Shown: positions 1-9,624, counted from the first letter of the stretch. The stretch is 46,867 nt of DNA from [Eubacterium] yurii subsp. margaretiae ATCC 43715 (GCA_000146855.1 GL405246.1:2053804-2100670), one strand, 5' to 3'. The notes: generated by a model not told the origin, from the letters alone. Numbers and translations: made by a program.

Positions 1-140
1 TATTTATTGAAAATATAATTAATGCCATGGGAAATCATAAATCTTAGTATTTAGTACAAAAACTATATTAAATTTTTGTACCAAATATTTTAAGATAGCT
101 TTATGTCAGATTAAAAAAGCAAGGCTTTATATTTTATCAA

Positions 141-1142
141 TTATTTGGTTTGGAATAATTTTTCTGCAATTTGAATTGCATTTGATGCTGCACCTTTTCT
201 CACGTTGTCAGCTACAGTCCATAGATTTATACCGTTGTCTACTGAGAAATCCCTTCTTATTCTTCCGACAAATACAGAGTCTGTACCTGTGGCATCTATA
301 GGCATTGGATATTTGTTGTTTTTTACATCATCCACTATCACAAGATTTTCCACCTTTGAAAGTTCTTCAAAGATTTCGCTCATTTCAAAGCTTTTTTCAA
401 ACTCGATATTTATGCTTACGCTGTGTGAGTTAAATACAGGCACTCTTACTGTAGTTGCAGTAACCTTAAGCTCCGGTTTGCTTAGGATTTTTCTTGTTTC
501 ATTAATCATCTTTTCTTCTTCTTTGGTATATCCGTTGTCCAAGAAATCATCTATATGAGGAAGGCAGTTGTTGTATATAGGATGAGGATAATTAGTAGGA
601 GGATTGCCTTTCATTCCTTCTTCCAAATCTCTTACTCCCTTGTATCCTGAGCCTGAAACTGCTTGGTATGTTGAGTAGATTATCCTTTTTATCTTGAATT
701 TTTCATCTAATACTCTAAGCGGTAATACTGACTGAATAGTCGAGCAGTTAGGGTTTGCAATTATATTAGAGCTGTATTTTTTTAAATCGTCAAAGTTTAC
801 CTCAGGCACTATCAGCGCTATGTCTTCGTACATCCTCCATTGACTTGAGTTGTCTATTACCTTTATTCCCTTTGATGCTGCGATCGGAGCGAATTTTTTG
901 CTCGTTCCTCCGCCAGCTGAAAATAGTGCAAGATCTATTTCTTTGCCGTCAAAAGACTTTTCTGTCAATTCTTCAACCTTGTATTTTTTTCCGGCGAAGT
1001 CTATCTCTTTTCCTGCTGATTTTGCTGAGGCAAAGAAGTATATCTTATCTATTGGAAAGTTTCTTTCTTCTAAGACCTTTCTAAATGTTTCTCCTACTTT
1101 TCCTGTTGCTCCTACTACTGCTACATTTACTTTCTTTGACAT
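141..1142 (-). CDS. asd: Aspartate-semialdehyde dehydrogenase
   Basis: Catalyses NADPH-dependent reduction of aspartyl-4-phosphate to aspartate 4-semialdehyde, the branch point to lysine, threonine and methionine, in the cytosol. The 333-residue protein has the N-terminal nucleotide-binding loop GATGKVGETF, the catalytic cysteine in ANPNCSTIQ (about residue 133) and the conserved NSHS segment in the C-terminal domain; length is normal for the family. The start is supported by an AAAGGAG site just upstream. It lies 193 bp downstream of lysC on the same strand, so the two consecutive pathway enzymes may be co-transcribed and share the lysine riboswitch, though the gap could hold its own promoter. 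Confidence 0.96.
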   Translation of the reverse strand: MSKKVNVAVVGATGKVGETFRKVLEERNFPIDKIYFFASAKSAGKEIDFAGKKYKVEELTEKSFDGKEIDLALFSAGGGTSKKFAPIAASKGIKVIDNSSQWRMYEDIALIVPEVNFDDLKKYSSNIIANPNCSTIQSVLPLRVLDEKFKIKRIIYSTYQAVSGSGYKGVRDLEEGMKGNPPTNYPHPIYNNCLPHIDDFLDNGYTKEEEKMINETRKILSKPELKVTATTVRVPVFNSHSVSINIEFEKSFEMSEIFEELSKVENLVIVDDVKNNKYPMPIDATGTDSVFVGRIRRDFSVDNGINLWTVADNVRKGAASNAIQIAEKLFQTK

Positions 1143-1335
1143 TTTTTCTCCTTTACTTTTATATGATTGGTTATATTTATAAATATTTATTTAACTTTGA
1201 AAACTGATACAAAACAGCTTTTAAACTTATATTGTTTTTTGATAACAATTTATTGAAATGTAAAAATCTGATTTATGCTAAATGTTATTGGAACTTTTTT
1301 ATTAGAATTTTTTAGACTTATTTCTATAAATTATC

Positions 1336-2538
1336 TTACAGTTCCAATTCTTTTGAAAGTATGTCCACTGCTTTTTGTTTGTCCTTTGACTCAATTATAT
1401 ATGATATACTGATTTCAGAAGTAGTTATCTGCATGAAGTCTATGTCGTTTTGTGCAAATATGTCAAAGATTTTGGCAGCCACACCTGATTGATTTCTCAT
1501 GCCGTAGCCTACTACCGACAGCTTTGTAACATCGACATTTTTGTCATAGCTTATCTTGTCATCAAGTTTTTCAAATTCCTTTGCTATCTTGTCCATAGTC
1601 ATCTCGTCTGATTGTGGTATTGTAAATGATACGCTAACCCTACCTTTTACCGGTGATGTCTGAGAAATCATATCGACATTGACATTTTCAAGTGCCAAGT
1701 AGTTAAATATCTTTGATACATAGTGCGATTTTACTTCAATATTCTCAAATGTTACCATCAACACATCGTCTGTTATCGACATACCTGTTATAGGATTATT
1801 TTCCATAGTTTCATCATACTCCTTTATAAAACTGCCTCTTTCATCGTTCATACTTGATGCCACATACAAATTCACATTGTATCTTGCGGCAATCTCTATA
1901 GATCTGCTCTCCATTACCTTAGAGCCAAGACAAGCCATTTCCATCATCTCTTCATAGCTTATCTTGTCAATCTTCCTTGCCTTTTTGTAGAGTCTTGGAT
2001 CTACCGAGTATATACCGTCCACATCAGTGTATATTTCGCAGACTGCATTTAGTTTTGCAGCTAAGGCTACAGCCGTAGTATCTGAGCCTCCACGACCGAG
2101 TGTGGTAATGTCATCATTTTCATTTATCCCCTGAAAACCGGCTACTATAACTATATTCCCTTGAGATAGATACTTCCTTATCCTCTCATCGTCCACATCC
2201 ACTATCTTATTTTTCGTGTGTATACCGTCAGTTTTTATTCCTGCTTGAGCTCCGGTAAGTGACACTGCCTTCATCCCCATTTCATTTAAGGCTATAGAAA
2301 GTAGGGAAATGGTGACTTGTTCACCTGTAGACAAAAGTACATCCATCTCTCTTTTGTCTGGATTTTTTGACAGTGACTTTGCCATAGCTATAAGATTGTC
2401 GGTGCTTTTTCCCATGGCTGAAACTACGACCACTATGTCGTCATTCTTGTCTTTCCTTTGTTTTATCCTGTTTGCCACGTTTTTTATTCTGTCAATATCG
2501 GCTACCGACGAGCCTCCGTATTTTTGTACTACTACCAT
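1336..2538 (-). CDS. lysC: Aspartate kinase (lysine-sensitive type)
   Basis: Phosphorylates aspartate, the first step of the lysine/threonine/methionine pathway. The 400-residue protein starts with the kinase signature KYGGSSVADIDR, has the amino-acid kinase fold over about residues 1-240, and ends in two ACT domains (about 265-400) that normally bind feedback amino acids. The start codon follows a strong AGGAGGGT site. A lysine riboswitch with a terminator lies directly upstream, so lysine should control the gene at transcription, with allosteric control through the ACT domains likely from family knowledge. The monofunctional form without homoserine dehydrogenase is usual for Bacillota. Confidence 0.96.
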   Translation of the reverse strand: MVVVQKYGGSSVADIDRIKNVANRIKQRKDKNDDIVVVVSAMGKSTDNLIAMAKSLSKNPDKREMDVLLSTGEQVTISLLSIALNEMGMKAVSLTGAQAGIKTDGIHTKNKIVDVDDERIRKYLSQGNIVIVAGFQGINENDDITTLGRGGSDTTAVALAAKLNAVCEIYTDVDGIYSVDPRLYKKARKIDKISYEEMMEMACLGSKVMESRSIEIAARYNVNLYVASSMNDERGSFIKEYDETMENNPITGMSITDDVLMVTFENIEVKSHYVSKIFNYLALENVNVDMISQTSPVKGRVSVSFTIPQSDEMTMDKIAKEFEKLDDKISYDKNVDVTKLSVVGYGMRNQSGVAAKIFDIFAQNDIDFMQITTSEISISYIIESKDKQKAVDILSKELEL

Positions 2539-2553
2539 TGACCCTCCTGCTTA

Positions 2554-2592
2554 TAAAAAAATACTACGAATGACAAAAGGTCATCGCAGTAT
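2554..2592 (-). terminator. Riboswitch-controlled terminator before lysC
   Basis: On the minus strand ATACTGCGATGACC, loop TTTT, then GTCATTCGTAGTAT form a 13-14 bp stem with one wobble and one bulge, followed directly by seven T residues. It lies between the lysine aptamer and the lysC ribosome-binding site, as expected for transcriptional attenuation. I could not draw a convincing antiterminator by eye. Confidence 0.88.
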
Positions 2593-2625
2593 GCTTACGA
2601 AATAAAAACTCTTCCTTTTGCCCCA

Positions 2626-2775
2626 ATGCAGCGAGTGCTCCAAAAAAGATCGGGCAATCTTTCCTGACAGTATTACATCTATTAAATGCAATCCCAATAC
2701 AAAAAAAGTATTTCGGCAATCATCCCTTTTTCTAAAAAATAGATACTCATAATGACTGCGGCCTCTCATCTACAT
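2626..2775 (-). promoter_or_regulatory. Lysine riboswitch aptamer (L-box)
   Basis: Read on the minus strand, the lysC leader matches the lysine aptamer piece by piece: GATGAGAGGCCGC followed by GAGTATC, then GATTGCCGAAAT, then GCATTTAATAGATGTAATACTGTCAGGAAAG, given here only in outline, and finally GGAGCACTCGC. P1 can be drawn between ATGTAGATGAG at 2775-2765 and CTCGCTGCAT at 2635-2626 with wobble pairs and one bulge. A promoter fits just upstream: TTGTAT (2814-2809), 16 bp, TAAAAT (2792-2787), placing transcription start near 2780. Lysine binding is expected to favour the downstream terminator and switch lysC off. Confidence 0.93.
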
Positions 2776-2992
2776 CGACATATTAAATTTTATATTGTAT
2801 TTTAAAAAATACAAATTTGTACTGCTGATAAATAACTTTGGAATATGATAACAGAAAATATCATTTTTGACAATAGCTTTATAACAAATTTTGCATACTT
2901 AGAAAAATCCAAGTTTTATAATCATACACTTCTCAATATAAAACGTCATTGTGTTGCTTAAATATAGCTAAATACAAAATTTTTATAAATAT

Positions 2993-3886
2993 CTATTTCA
3001 ACTCTTCAAGCAGTATATTTTTTCTCATATTCACATCATAGGCGTTGATATATAGATTTTTTTCACCTATATTTATTATATTTTCTACCAACTTACTTCT
3101 TCTGATTTCCTGTATTCTTATAGTTTCAAGTGCATTGAGTACCAAGTCAAGACAATAAAGCACAGCCCAGTAGTCGTCGTTATATTGTATTGCAACATTG
3201 TGGTCCAACTCTACAACATCATATAATATAAGATTGTCTTCATTGATAAAAAGTATAGTGTCATCTCTAAATTCCATAGTTATAAACAGACCGTCATTTA
3301 TAATATATATCTTGTTCATACTGATTTCAATCTTAGGTGTAGTTGTCTTTTTGAATATATATCTTTCAAATACAGAAAAGTCGTTGTTATACCTCGAATT
3401 TAGCGACATCAAAGTCTTGTGTTTGATGTTAAACTCGTCTATTGAATCATGATAAAAATCCTTTTGAGCCTGAACAATCTCTTCAACATTGAAAAATCCA
3501 AGTTTGAGCAACCTCGCCATACTAAGCTCTCTATTCATAAAAAACGTATAGAGGATTTTAAATATAAGATTATTGGATTTCCCCAACTTTTTGAACTTAA
3601 ATTCCTTCCCCGGTCTTATCTCGAGATCCATTATCACATTTAGTACCTTACCACTATATTTCATAGCGTAGAGATTTATCAATATCTTATCTTTTGCTAC
3701 AGTTATAAGGCATGAGGCAAATGGCTTTTGGTTTTGAAAACAAAAGACATTCATATTTATAACTGCCTCAATCAGCTCAGGAGAATATGATTGAGAGAAT
3801 ATTCTAAGTTGCCTATCCATTATATTTGTTTTTGAAATCTCTACAAGCCTGTTTTTCAGGTTTATATAATCTTTTTCAGTAATCAT
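2993..3886 (-). CDS. Hypothetical protein, unrecognised
   Basis: A protein of about 297 residues that I do not recognise. It has no signal peptide or clear membrane segment, is rich in Ile, Asn and Lys, and is probably cytosolic with alternating alpha/beta composition. The frame can be opened at a GTG at 3901, but that codon lies inside the likely ribosome-binding sequence AAGGTGG, so the ATG at 3886 (MITEKDYINLK) is preferred. It stands alone between the lysC leader and the NYN-LOTUS gene, separated from the latter by about 215 bp of AT-rich DNA with no evident feature. No function is proposed. Confidence 0.8.
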   Translation of the reverse strand: MITEKDYINLKNRLVEISKTNIMDRQLRIFSQSYSPELIEAVINMNVFCFQNQKPFASCLITVAKDKILINLYAMKYSGKVLNVIMDLEIRPGKEFKFKKLGKSNNLIFKILYTFFMNRELSMARLLKLGFFNVEEIVQAQKDFYHDSIDEFNIKHKTLMSLNSRYNNDFSVFERYIFKKTTTPKIEISMNKIYIINDGLFITMEFRDDTILFINEDNLILYDVVELDHNVAIQYNDDYWAVLYCLDLVLNALETIRIQEIRRSKLVENIINIGEKNLYINAYDVNMRKNILLEELK

Positions 3887-4117
3887 TGATTCACTTCCCA
3901 CCTTTGTCCCAACTTGATTTTATAAAAATTAAAAATAATCAAGCTTTTTATATAGTTAACAACTTCAAATAATAACTCCAAATTTTTATTTAATATTTTT
4001 TAATATTAATTTAAGCTTTATATAGATATTCTATCATAGAAGTATACATAAATGCAATACCTATATTTTTTCACACATCTCTTTTTATCAAATATCAGTC
4101 TATATTAGCATTATTTT

Positions 4118-5836
4118 CTATGATTTTAAAACCTTCCATACTTTCCAAAAAACCTTAAAAGAACTACAGTCATAATCTTGAAGATTAAAATTAGGATATG
4201 TTTTAACCAGATTTTCCTTTATCATTCCTATATTCATCATATTGTTATTTTGAGATATCATATTTGAGATAAAGTTTCTTATTTCTCTGATATCAGTCTT
4301 TTCAGCATTTGATATTTTATTTGAATCCACGTTAATTTCAGGCGTTGTTTCATTTTTAGTTGAAATCTCACTTATAGTATCAGTCTTTACATCCGATTTT
4401 TCTCCCATTTTTTCAGTATTAATATCCCCTATGTCAGAAACTTTTGCTAAAACCATATCTTCGTCAATTAGCTTTATAGACTCTAAACTCTCAATGAATT
4501 TTGTAAATTTTGAATGCCCATAGTTTTTTTGGTCAAAATTGGAGTCAATTTTCTTTAATTCATTTTTAATAGAACCTATTTTTATTCTTCCACCATTTTT
4601 TTCTATAATTTTAATTATCAGTTCTTCTATCTTTTTCTTAGACTTTAAAAGATTTTCTTCATCATATAGTATTGCATTATCATTTTTTATTTTAATTTGT
4701 GGAATGTCTTTTAGAACTTCTGAAAATTTTGAATAACCATATTTTTTTGCAGTAAATGAAGGATGTAATTTAATCAAATTTTGATTAATTTGGCTTATAT
4801 TCATTACATTATTGCTATATGAAAGCATTTCTATTATAGATTTTTTTATATCTTCCTTAGTTTCCTTTTTATTAGATTTTCTTACTAAAGTAGCATTTTG
4901 TTTATTTACATTAATTTGCGGAATACTTTCTATCATCTTTTTGAATTGAGAATATCCATAGTCCTTAGTATTAAAATTAGGATATCTATCTTTAATCAAC
5001 TGTGCAAATCTACTCAATGGTACAATTCCACCATTGATTATAAGTATCTCCACTATCTTTTGGTTTATGCTTTCTATTTCAGCATTTCCCTTAAGTCTTA
5101 TATATATTCTATTATTTGTTTCAACCAAATTGAGAAAGTCCATATCCTTAAGCATTACAGACAGTTTACTGTAACCATAGTTTCTGGTATCAAATTCAGA
5201 GTATCTGTTGTTTAACAGCCTTCCCAATTCTCCTGCTTCTACATCCTCTCCCTTTCCCTCTTTGTTTATAATTATATTCTTTATCGCATTTTTAATCTCA
5301 GAAAGGGGTGTAATAGCCTTTTTGTCTGTATTGACAGAATCCTTGTTCTTTTGCAGCTCTTCACTCTTGCTTAATTTATCACTTTTTTCAATTTCTTCCT
5401 TGTTTACAACAAGATTTAAGACCTTAAAACTATTACAGGCTTCAATAAATGCCTTAGGAGTCTTGGACTCCCCCATACCTATTACAGTCATACCGGACTC
5501 TCTAAGTCTCGTTGCCAACTTAGTAAAATCAGAATCACTTGAAACTATGCAAAAGCCATCCACTGTTTTGGAATACAATATATCCATTGCATCTATTATT
5601 ATTGTAGAGTCTGTAGAGTTTTTCCCCGAAGTATAGGCTATACTTTGTACAGGAGATATGGCATTTTCAAGCAAGACACTCTTCCAGCCTGTAGCATTTT
5701 GAGCCGACCAGTCCATATATGCCCTCTTGTAGGTAACGACTCCATAGTTTGCCATCTCCCCCATTATATATTTTACATATTTATAGGCTATGTTTTCCGC
5801 ATCTATAAGTACGGCATATTTCTTTTGATCATCCAT
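4118..5836 (-). CDS. NYN-domain ribonuclease-like protein with OST-HTH/LOTUS repeats, frameshifted at its end
   Basis: Residues 1-143 form an NYN (PIN-like, LabA/MARF1-type) domain: YAVLIDAENIA with Asp12 and Asn15, Asp76 in KNSTDST, and Asp101/Asp103 in VSSDSDF are the expected acidic metal ligands of a ribonuclease. About 35 polar residues follow, then LOTUS/OST-HTH-like repeats at roughly 178-248, 252-320, 325-390, 395-465 and, after a second polar linker, 515-572. Each repeat carries a version of the motif F(D/N)xxxYGYSK(F/L). LOTUS domains bind RNA or protein partners, so RNA cleavage or RNA silencing is plausible but unproven. The fifth repeat goes out of frame at a T6 run (4147-4152) and ends early; one added T restores the repeat and moves the stop to 4095. 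The gene starts 87 bp after proC. Confidence 0.88.
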   Translation of the reverse strand: MDDQKKYAVLIDAENIAYKYVKYIMGEMANYGVVTYKRAYMDWSAQNATGWKSVLLENAISPVQSIAYTSGKNSTDSTIIIDAMDILYSKTVDGFCIVSSDSDFTKLATRLRESGMTVIGMGESKTPKAFIEACNSFKVLNLVVNKEEIEKSDKLSKSEELQKNKDSVNTDKKAITPLSEIKNAIKNIIINKEGKGEDVEAGELGRLLNNRYSEFDTRNYGYSKLSVMLKDMDFLNLVETNNRIYIRLKGNAEIESINQKIVEILIINGGIVPLSRFAQLIKDRYPNFNTKDYGYSQFKKMIESIPQINVNKQNATLVRKSNKKETKEDIKKSIIEMLSYSNNVMNISQINQNLIKLHPSFTAKKYGYSKFSEVLKDIPQIKIKNDNAILYDEENLLKSKKKIEELIIKIIEKNGGRIKIGSIKNELKKIDSNFDQKNYGHSKFTKFIESLESIKLIDEDMVLAKVSDIGDINTEKMGEKSDVKTDTISEISTKNETTPEINVDSNKISNAEKTDIREIRNFISNMISQNNNMMNIGMIKENLVKTYPNFNLQDYDCSSFKVFWKVWKVLKS

Positions 5837-5923
5837 TATTTTCCCTGTTCATATTTGTAAATTCACTTTAATATATAATAGTAATTTACTTATTTTAAAT
5901 ATACTTAAAATTTACTTTTCAAT

Positions 5924-6727
5924 CTAGCTCATATCCTTTGACTTATTATCACAAGCTATCATTGCCTCAATCAATGCAGAGCGAAATCCCTTTTGCTCCA
6001 GCACCCTTACTGCCTCTATGGTAGTACCCGCAGGTGAGCATACCATATCCTTGAGCTTTGCAGGATGCATATTGCTTTCCAAAAATAGCTTGGCACTACC
6101 CATTATAGTCTGAGCTGCAAGGAAATATGCGTCATCTCTCGATAATCCAAGCAATACCCCGGCATCTGCCATGGCTTCAATCATCATAAAGACATAAGCC
6201 GGCGAGCTACCTGATATAGCAGTTACCGCATCTATCTTACTCTCATCTGATATCTTGCTCTTTCCTATACTGTCAAATATTTCTAATACAAGTTTTTTAT
6301 TTTCATCACTTACATTATCAGCAAAGCATATTACGCTCATAGCCTCATTTACCAATGCAGGAGTATTTGGCATTATCCTTACAACTTGGACAGCCTTCAT
6401 TAGCGATTTTGTTATCTTTTCTATTGAAATACCTGCCATTATTGAGATTACAAGTTTATTACTTAAATTTTGCCTATTTATCTTTTCAATACTTCCTGCA
6501 AAATACTGTGGTTTTACTGCAAAGAGTATTACTTGACTTTTTTCAGCGAGCTCATTATTATCAGCCGTAGTTTTTATGCCAAATTCATCCTCTATTTTTT
6601 TTCTTTGGTCTTCACTGATGTCGGAGATTATTATTTCGCTCTTATCGTAGATTTTTGATTTTATTATGCCCTTTACTATGGCGTTAGCCATGTTTCCGGC
6701 TCCAATTATTCCTAATTTATAGTTCAT
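5924..6727 (-). CDS. proC: Pyrroline-5-carboxylate reductase
   Basis: Reduces 1-pyrroline-5-carboxylate to proline with NAD(P)H, the last step of proline synthesis. The 267-residue protein has the Rossmann loop IGAGNMANAIVKG at the N-terminus and the family's C-terminal dimer region, with SGSSPAYVFMMIEAMADAG and the conserved end motif VCSPAGTTIEAVRVLE. An AGGTG site lies six bases before the ATG. It follows proA and proB on the same strand with a 209-bp gap, so the three steps from glutamate to proline are grouped. The gap contains a perfect 16-bp tandem repeat. Confidence 0.96.
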   Translation of the reverse strand: MNYKLGIIGAGNMANAIVKGIIKSKIYDKSEIIISDISEDQRKKIEDEFGIKTTADNNELAEKSQVILFAVKPQYFAGSIEKINRQNLSNKLVISIMAGISIEKITKSLMKAVQVVRIMPNTPALVNEAMSVICFADNVSDENKKLVLEIFDSIGKSKISDESKIDAVTAISGSSPAYVFMMIEAMADAGVLLGLSRDDAYFLAAQTIMGSAKLFLESNMHPAKLKDMVCSPAGTTIEAVRVLEQKGFRSALIEAMIACDNKSKDMS

Positions 6728-6861
6728 ATTTCACCTGCTTGCGCCAGTACTAAAATCTAATAAAATAAATTGATAATAGTATAATACTAATGTTTTTTGC
6801 TATTTAAGGATAATCATATAGATATTTTACACAACAATTCACTAAGACTTTTAAAAATCCA

Positions 6862-6893
6862 TATCTCAAATTAAACTTATCTCAAATTAAACT
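6862..6893. repeat. Perfect tandem duplication, 2 x 16 bp
   Basis: The unit TATCTCAAATTAAACT occurs twice back to back in the gap between proB and proC. The region is otherwise plain AT-rich spacer. It is probably a recent slippage duplication; I see no regulatory meaning. Confidence 0.9.
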
Positions 6894-6936
6894 TTTTTGA
6901 TTTTTTCAATTATCTTCAGCATAAGTCTAAAATCTT

Positions 6937-7728
6937 CTATACTTTAGCTATTAGTGTTGATTTTGTCTCACCTTTTAATGCAGACAATACAGCTCCCTTA
7001 TTTTTACCATCTGTTATCATCAGCATGCAACCGTAGTCATTTGCCAACTTTGCAGCTTCTATCTTGGTCTTCATTCCTCCTGTTCCGAAACTTCCCTTAC
7101 CCTCAACAGAGATTTTTTTCTCATATTCATATATATTATCTATAAATTCTATAAGTTTTGCATCAGGATTATCTTTTGGATTTTTGTCGAAGACTCCGTC
7201 TATATCTGATAGCAAAATAACCAAGTCAGCACCCCACAGCACTCCTGCTCTTGCGGAGAGCACGTCATTGTCTCCTATTTTTATCTCTTCGACGCAGACT
7301 GTGTCATTTTCATTGATTATAGGTACTACACCCTCATCTATCAATGTAAAAAGTACGTTTCTTATGTTCAAAGTTCTGTTTTGATTGCCAAAATCATCCT
7401 TTGTCAGCAAAATCTGTGCTACATGCAAGTTTTGAGTAAGAAAAATTTTTCTATACTCTCCCATAAGCTCTACCTGACCAATGGCACAAAGAGCCTGTTT
7501 GTACATCATATCTTCTTTTCTTGACCATTTGTTTATAGAAGACACTCCGGTCATCCTTGCTCCTGATGACACTATGACCACCTGTTTACCGTCATCCATT
7601 AATGCCTTGACCTGATTGCAAAGATCGCTCACAAACTCGACATCTACCTTACCGTCCGGTGTTGTAACTGTAGATGAACCTATCTTTATAACTATTTTTT
7701 TAGCCTTGTCTATCAATTCCTGTTTCAT
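6937..7728 (-). CDS. proB: Glutamate 5-kinase (short form without PUA domain)
   Basis: Phosphorylates glutamate to glutamyl-5-phosphate, the first step of proline synthesis. The 263-residue protein is an amino-acid kinase fold: KIVIKIGSSTV at the N-terminus, VVIVSSGA, INENDTV, the aspartate-rich LLSDIDGVFDKNP, and GTGGMKTKIEAAKLA. It ends after the kinase domain and lacks the C-terminal PUA domain seen in the roughly 370-residue E. coli enzyme; short forms are known in other bacteria. The start is preceded by AAGGAAG eight bases upstream. It lies 38 bp after proA, so proA and proB form an operon in that order. Confidence 0.95.
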   Translation of the reverse strand: MKQELIDKAKKIVIKIGSSTVTTPDGKVDVEFVSDLCNQVKALMDDGKQVVIVSSGARMTGVSSINKWSRKEDMMYKQALCAIGQVELMGEYRKIFLTQNLHVAQILLTKDDFGNQNRTLNIRNVLFTLIDEGVVPIINENDTVCVEEIKIGDNDVLSARAGVLWGADLVILLSDIDGVFDKNPKDNPDAKLIEFIDNIYEYEKKISVEGKGSFGTGGMKTKIEAAKLANDYGCMLMITDGKNKGAVLSALKGETKSTLIAKV

Positions 7729-7766
7729 GACTTATACTTCCTTTTCATAATAATCACTGATTTCCC

Positions 7767-9011
7767 TTATTTCCGTACTTGTCCGTTTCCCACAATAAGA
7801 TATTTAGTAGTGACTAACTCACCCAAGCCCACAGGCCCTCTTGCATGCATCTTTTGTGTTGAGATACCCATCTCAAGTCCAAACCCGAACTGTCCTCCGT
7901 CGGTAAATCTTGTAGAGGCATTGACATAGACAGCAGAAGCATCCACTGCCTTTTGGAATTTTATCGTATTGTCAAGATTATTAGTCACTATAGCCTCAGA
8001 GTGCATAGTGCCGTATTTGTTGATATGCTCTATTGCCTCATCCATACTTCCTACTATTTTTACTCCCAAGATATAGTCGAGATACTCTGTGTAAAGCTCG
8101 TCCTCTTCCAAATTCTTAGCATTTTTTAAAATCTTTGACGACCTTTCATCAGCATGAAACTCAAGCTTGTCAGCCGTTTCCTCTTGCAAAGCAGTAAGTA
8201 GACTCTCAGCTATATTTTCATGTACGAGCAATTTTTCTACAGTATTGCAGGTACCTACTCTTTGCATCTTTGCATTTTTTATGATATTTACCGCCATTTG
8301 TATATCTGCAGATTCATCTACATAGATGTGATTATTACCTTCACCTGTTTGAAGTGTAGGAACTGTAGCATTTTTTATCACCATGCTGATAAGATCGTGT
8401 CCTCCCCTTGGTATGGCAAGGTCAACAATGCCATCAGCTGTAAGTATTTCATTTACTATTTTTCTGTCAGTATCCTTTATAAGATGTATGACATCCGTAG
8501 TTATATTTGACTTTGAAAGACCTTTTGTTATCGCCTTTTCAAGAGCCATATTGGAATTTATAGCTGAAGCCGAACCCCTAAGTATTATAGCGTTTCCGGA
8601 CTTTAGCGCAAGAGCAAAGGCATCTACAGTCACATTTGGTCTGCCCTCATAGATTATTGCAATTACTCCCATAGGCACTGTGATTTTTGTAATCTCAAGT
8701 CCGTTTTCAAGTGTCCAAAGCTGATTTGACCTTCCTACAGGATCTGTCATAGCTATTACTGTTTCTATACCGCCTATCATCTCATTTATTCTATCATCGT
8801 TTAATTTAAGCCTGTCGATAAGAGATTCCTTCATACCTGATTTTTTTGCATTTTCTATGTCTATTTCATTTTGCTCCAAAATATAGTCCCTCATGACATT
8901 AAGCTCGATAGCTACCTTTTTTAAGGCATCATTTTTGTCCATGGCAGTTGTTATAGATAGTGCTCTTGATGCGTCTTTTATACTTTTCTTTATCTTATCA
9001 ATGTAGTTCAT
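7767..9011 (-). CDS. proA: Gamma-glutamyl phosphate reductase
   Basis: NADPH-dependent reduction of glutamyl-5-phosphate to glutamate 5-semialdehyde. The protein has the aldehyde dehydrogenase fold with YEGRPNVTVDAFALALKSGN and the catalytic cysteine in MQRVGTCNTVEK; the C-terminus has FGFGLEMGISTQKMHARGPVGL, typical of ProA. The frame opens upstream at 9038, but no ribosome-binding site precedes that codon, whereas AGGAAGTG sits before the ATG at 9011 (MNYIDKIKK), so 9011 is taken as the start (414 residues, a normal length). It is first in the proA-proB unit, with proC further downstream. Confidence 0.95.
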   Translation of the reverse strand: MNYIDKIKKSIKDASRALSITTAMDKNDALKKVAIELNVMRDYILEQNEIDIENAKKSGMKESLIDRLKLNDDRINEMIGGIETVIAMTDPVGRSNQLWTLENGLEITKITVPMGVIAIIYEGRPNVTVDAFALALKSGNAIILRGSASAINSNMALEKAITKGLSKSNITTDVIHLIKDTDRKIVNEILTADGIVDLAIPRGGHDLISMVIKNATVPTLQTGEGNNHIYVDESADIQMAVNIIKNAKMQRVGTCNTVEKLLVHENIAESLLTALQEETADKLEFHADERSSKILKNAKNLEEDELYTEYLDYILGVKIVGSMDEAIEHINKYGTMHSEAIVTNNLDNTIKFQKAVDASAVYVNASTRFTDGGQFGFGLEMGISTQKMHARGPVGLGELVTTKYLIVGNGQVRK

Positions 9012-9038
9012 ATCATCACTTCCTGTTTTTATTTTCAT

Positions 9039-9624
9039 ATTTCTATAAGACTTTAATTGATGTAATTTTACAACTAAATAGCCATTATTATTTTCTAAAT
9101 TGCTAAATTATTGCAAAACTCTTGTATTAGCTTAAAGTCAATACACTATTTTTAATATTCAATATCATTTTTCATTTGGAATATGACTTAAATCATAATG
9201 CCCTAAAATTTATTTTAAAACAATATTTTATCCTATAAAGCTGATAAAATTATGAAAAACACCTGATTTTTTTCATTTTATTTTAAATTTAATAAATAAA
9301 AAACAGTAAATCTCAAAATATTTTAAAAAAATTAAAATTTTCTATATATTTTTAAGTTTATTTTAATATTATATAGATTTTTTAAGATTTTTTCAAGTAT
9401 TTTTAAGAAAATATTTTAATAAAACCAATTTGCACTAAGATTTAAGACTGATGTTTCTACCGTTTGATATGAAAATAATACCGCTTATAAAAATTTAGTG
9501 GAAGGGTTTTTGAAAATAATATAATATTGCCTTAAAATATTTTTTTATAACTTAAAACTACTACATATATTATAATCCTCATATTTTTCCTCTTTATTAA
9601 TAAATCACTACATAAAACAATATC
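9039..9624. other. AT-rich intergenic region between divergent units
   Basis: About 590 bp between the proA start and the marR promoter. It is very AT-rich with many A/T runs. I find no start codon with a ribosome-binding site, no structured RNA and no strong terminator. The proA promoter must lie here but I cannot place it; no T-box motif is visible. Confidence 0.6.

Noticed and set aside
205..1182. Several plus-strand frames opposite asd
   Set aside because: They are shadows of a clear enzyme gene on the other strand, with no ribosome-binding sites.
2581..2769. A 62-residue open frame on the minus strand upstream of lysC
   Set aside because: It lies inside the lysine riboswitch and its terminator and has no ribosome-binding site or protein-like composition.
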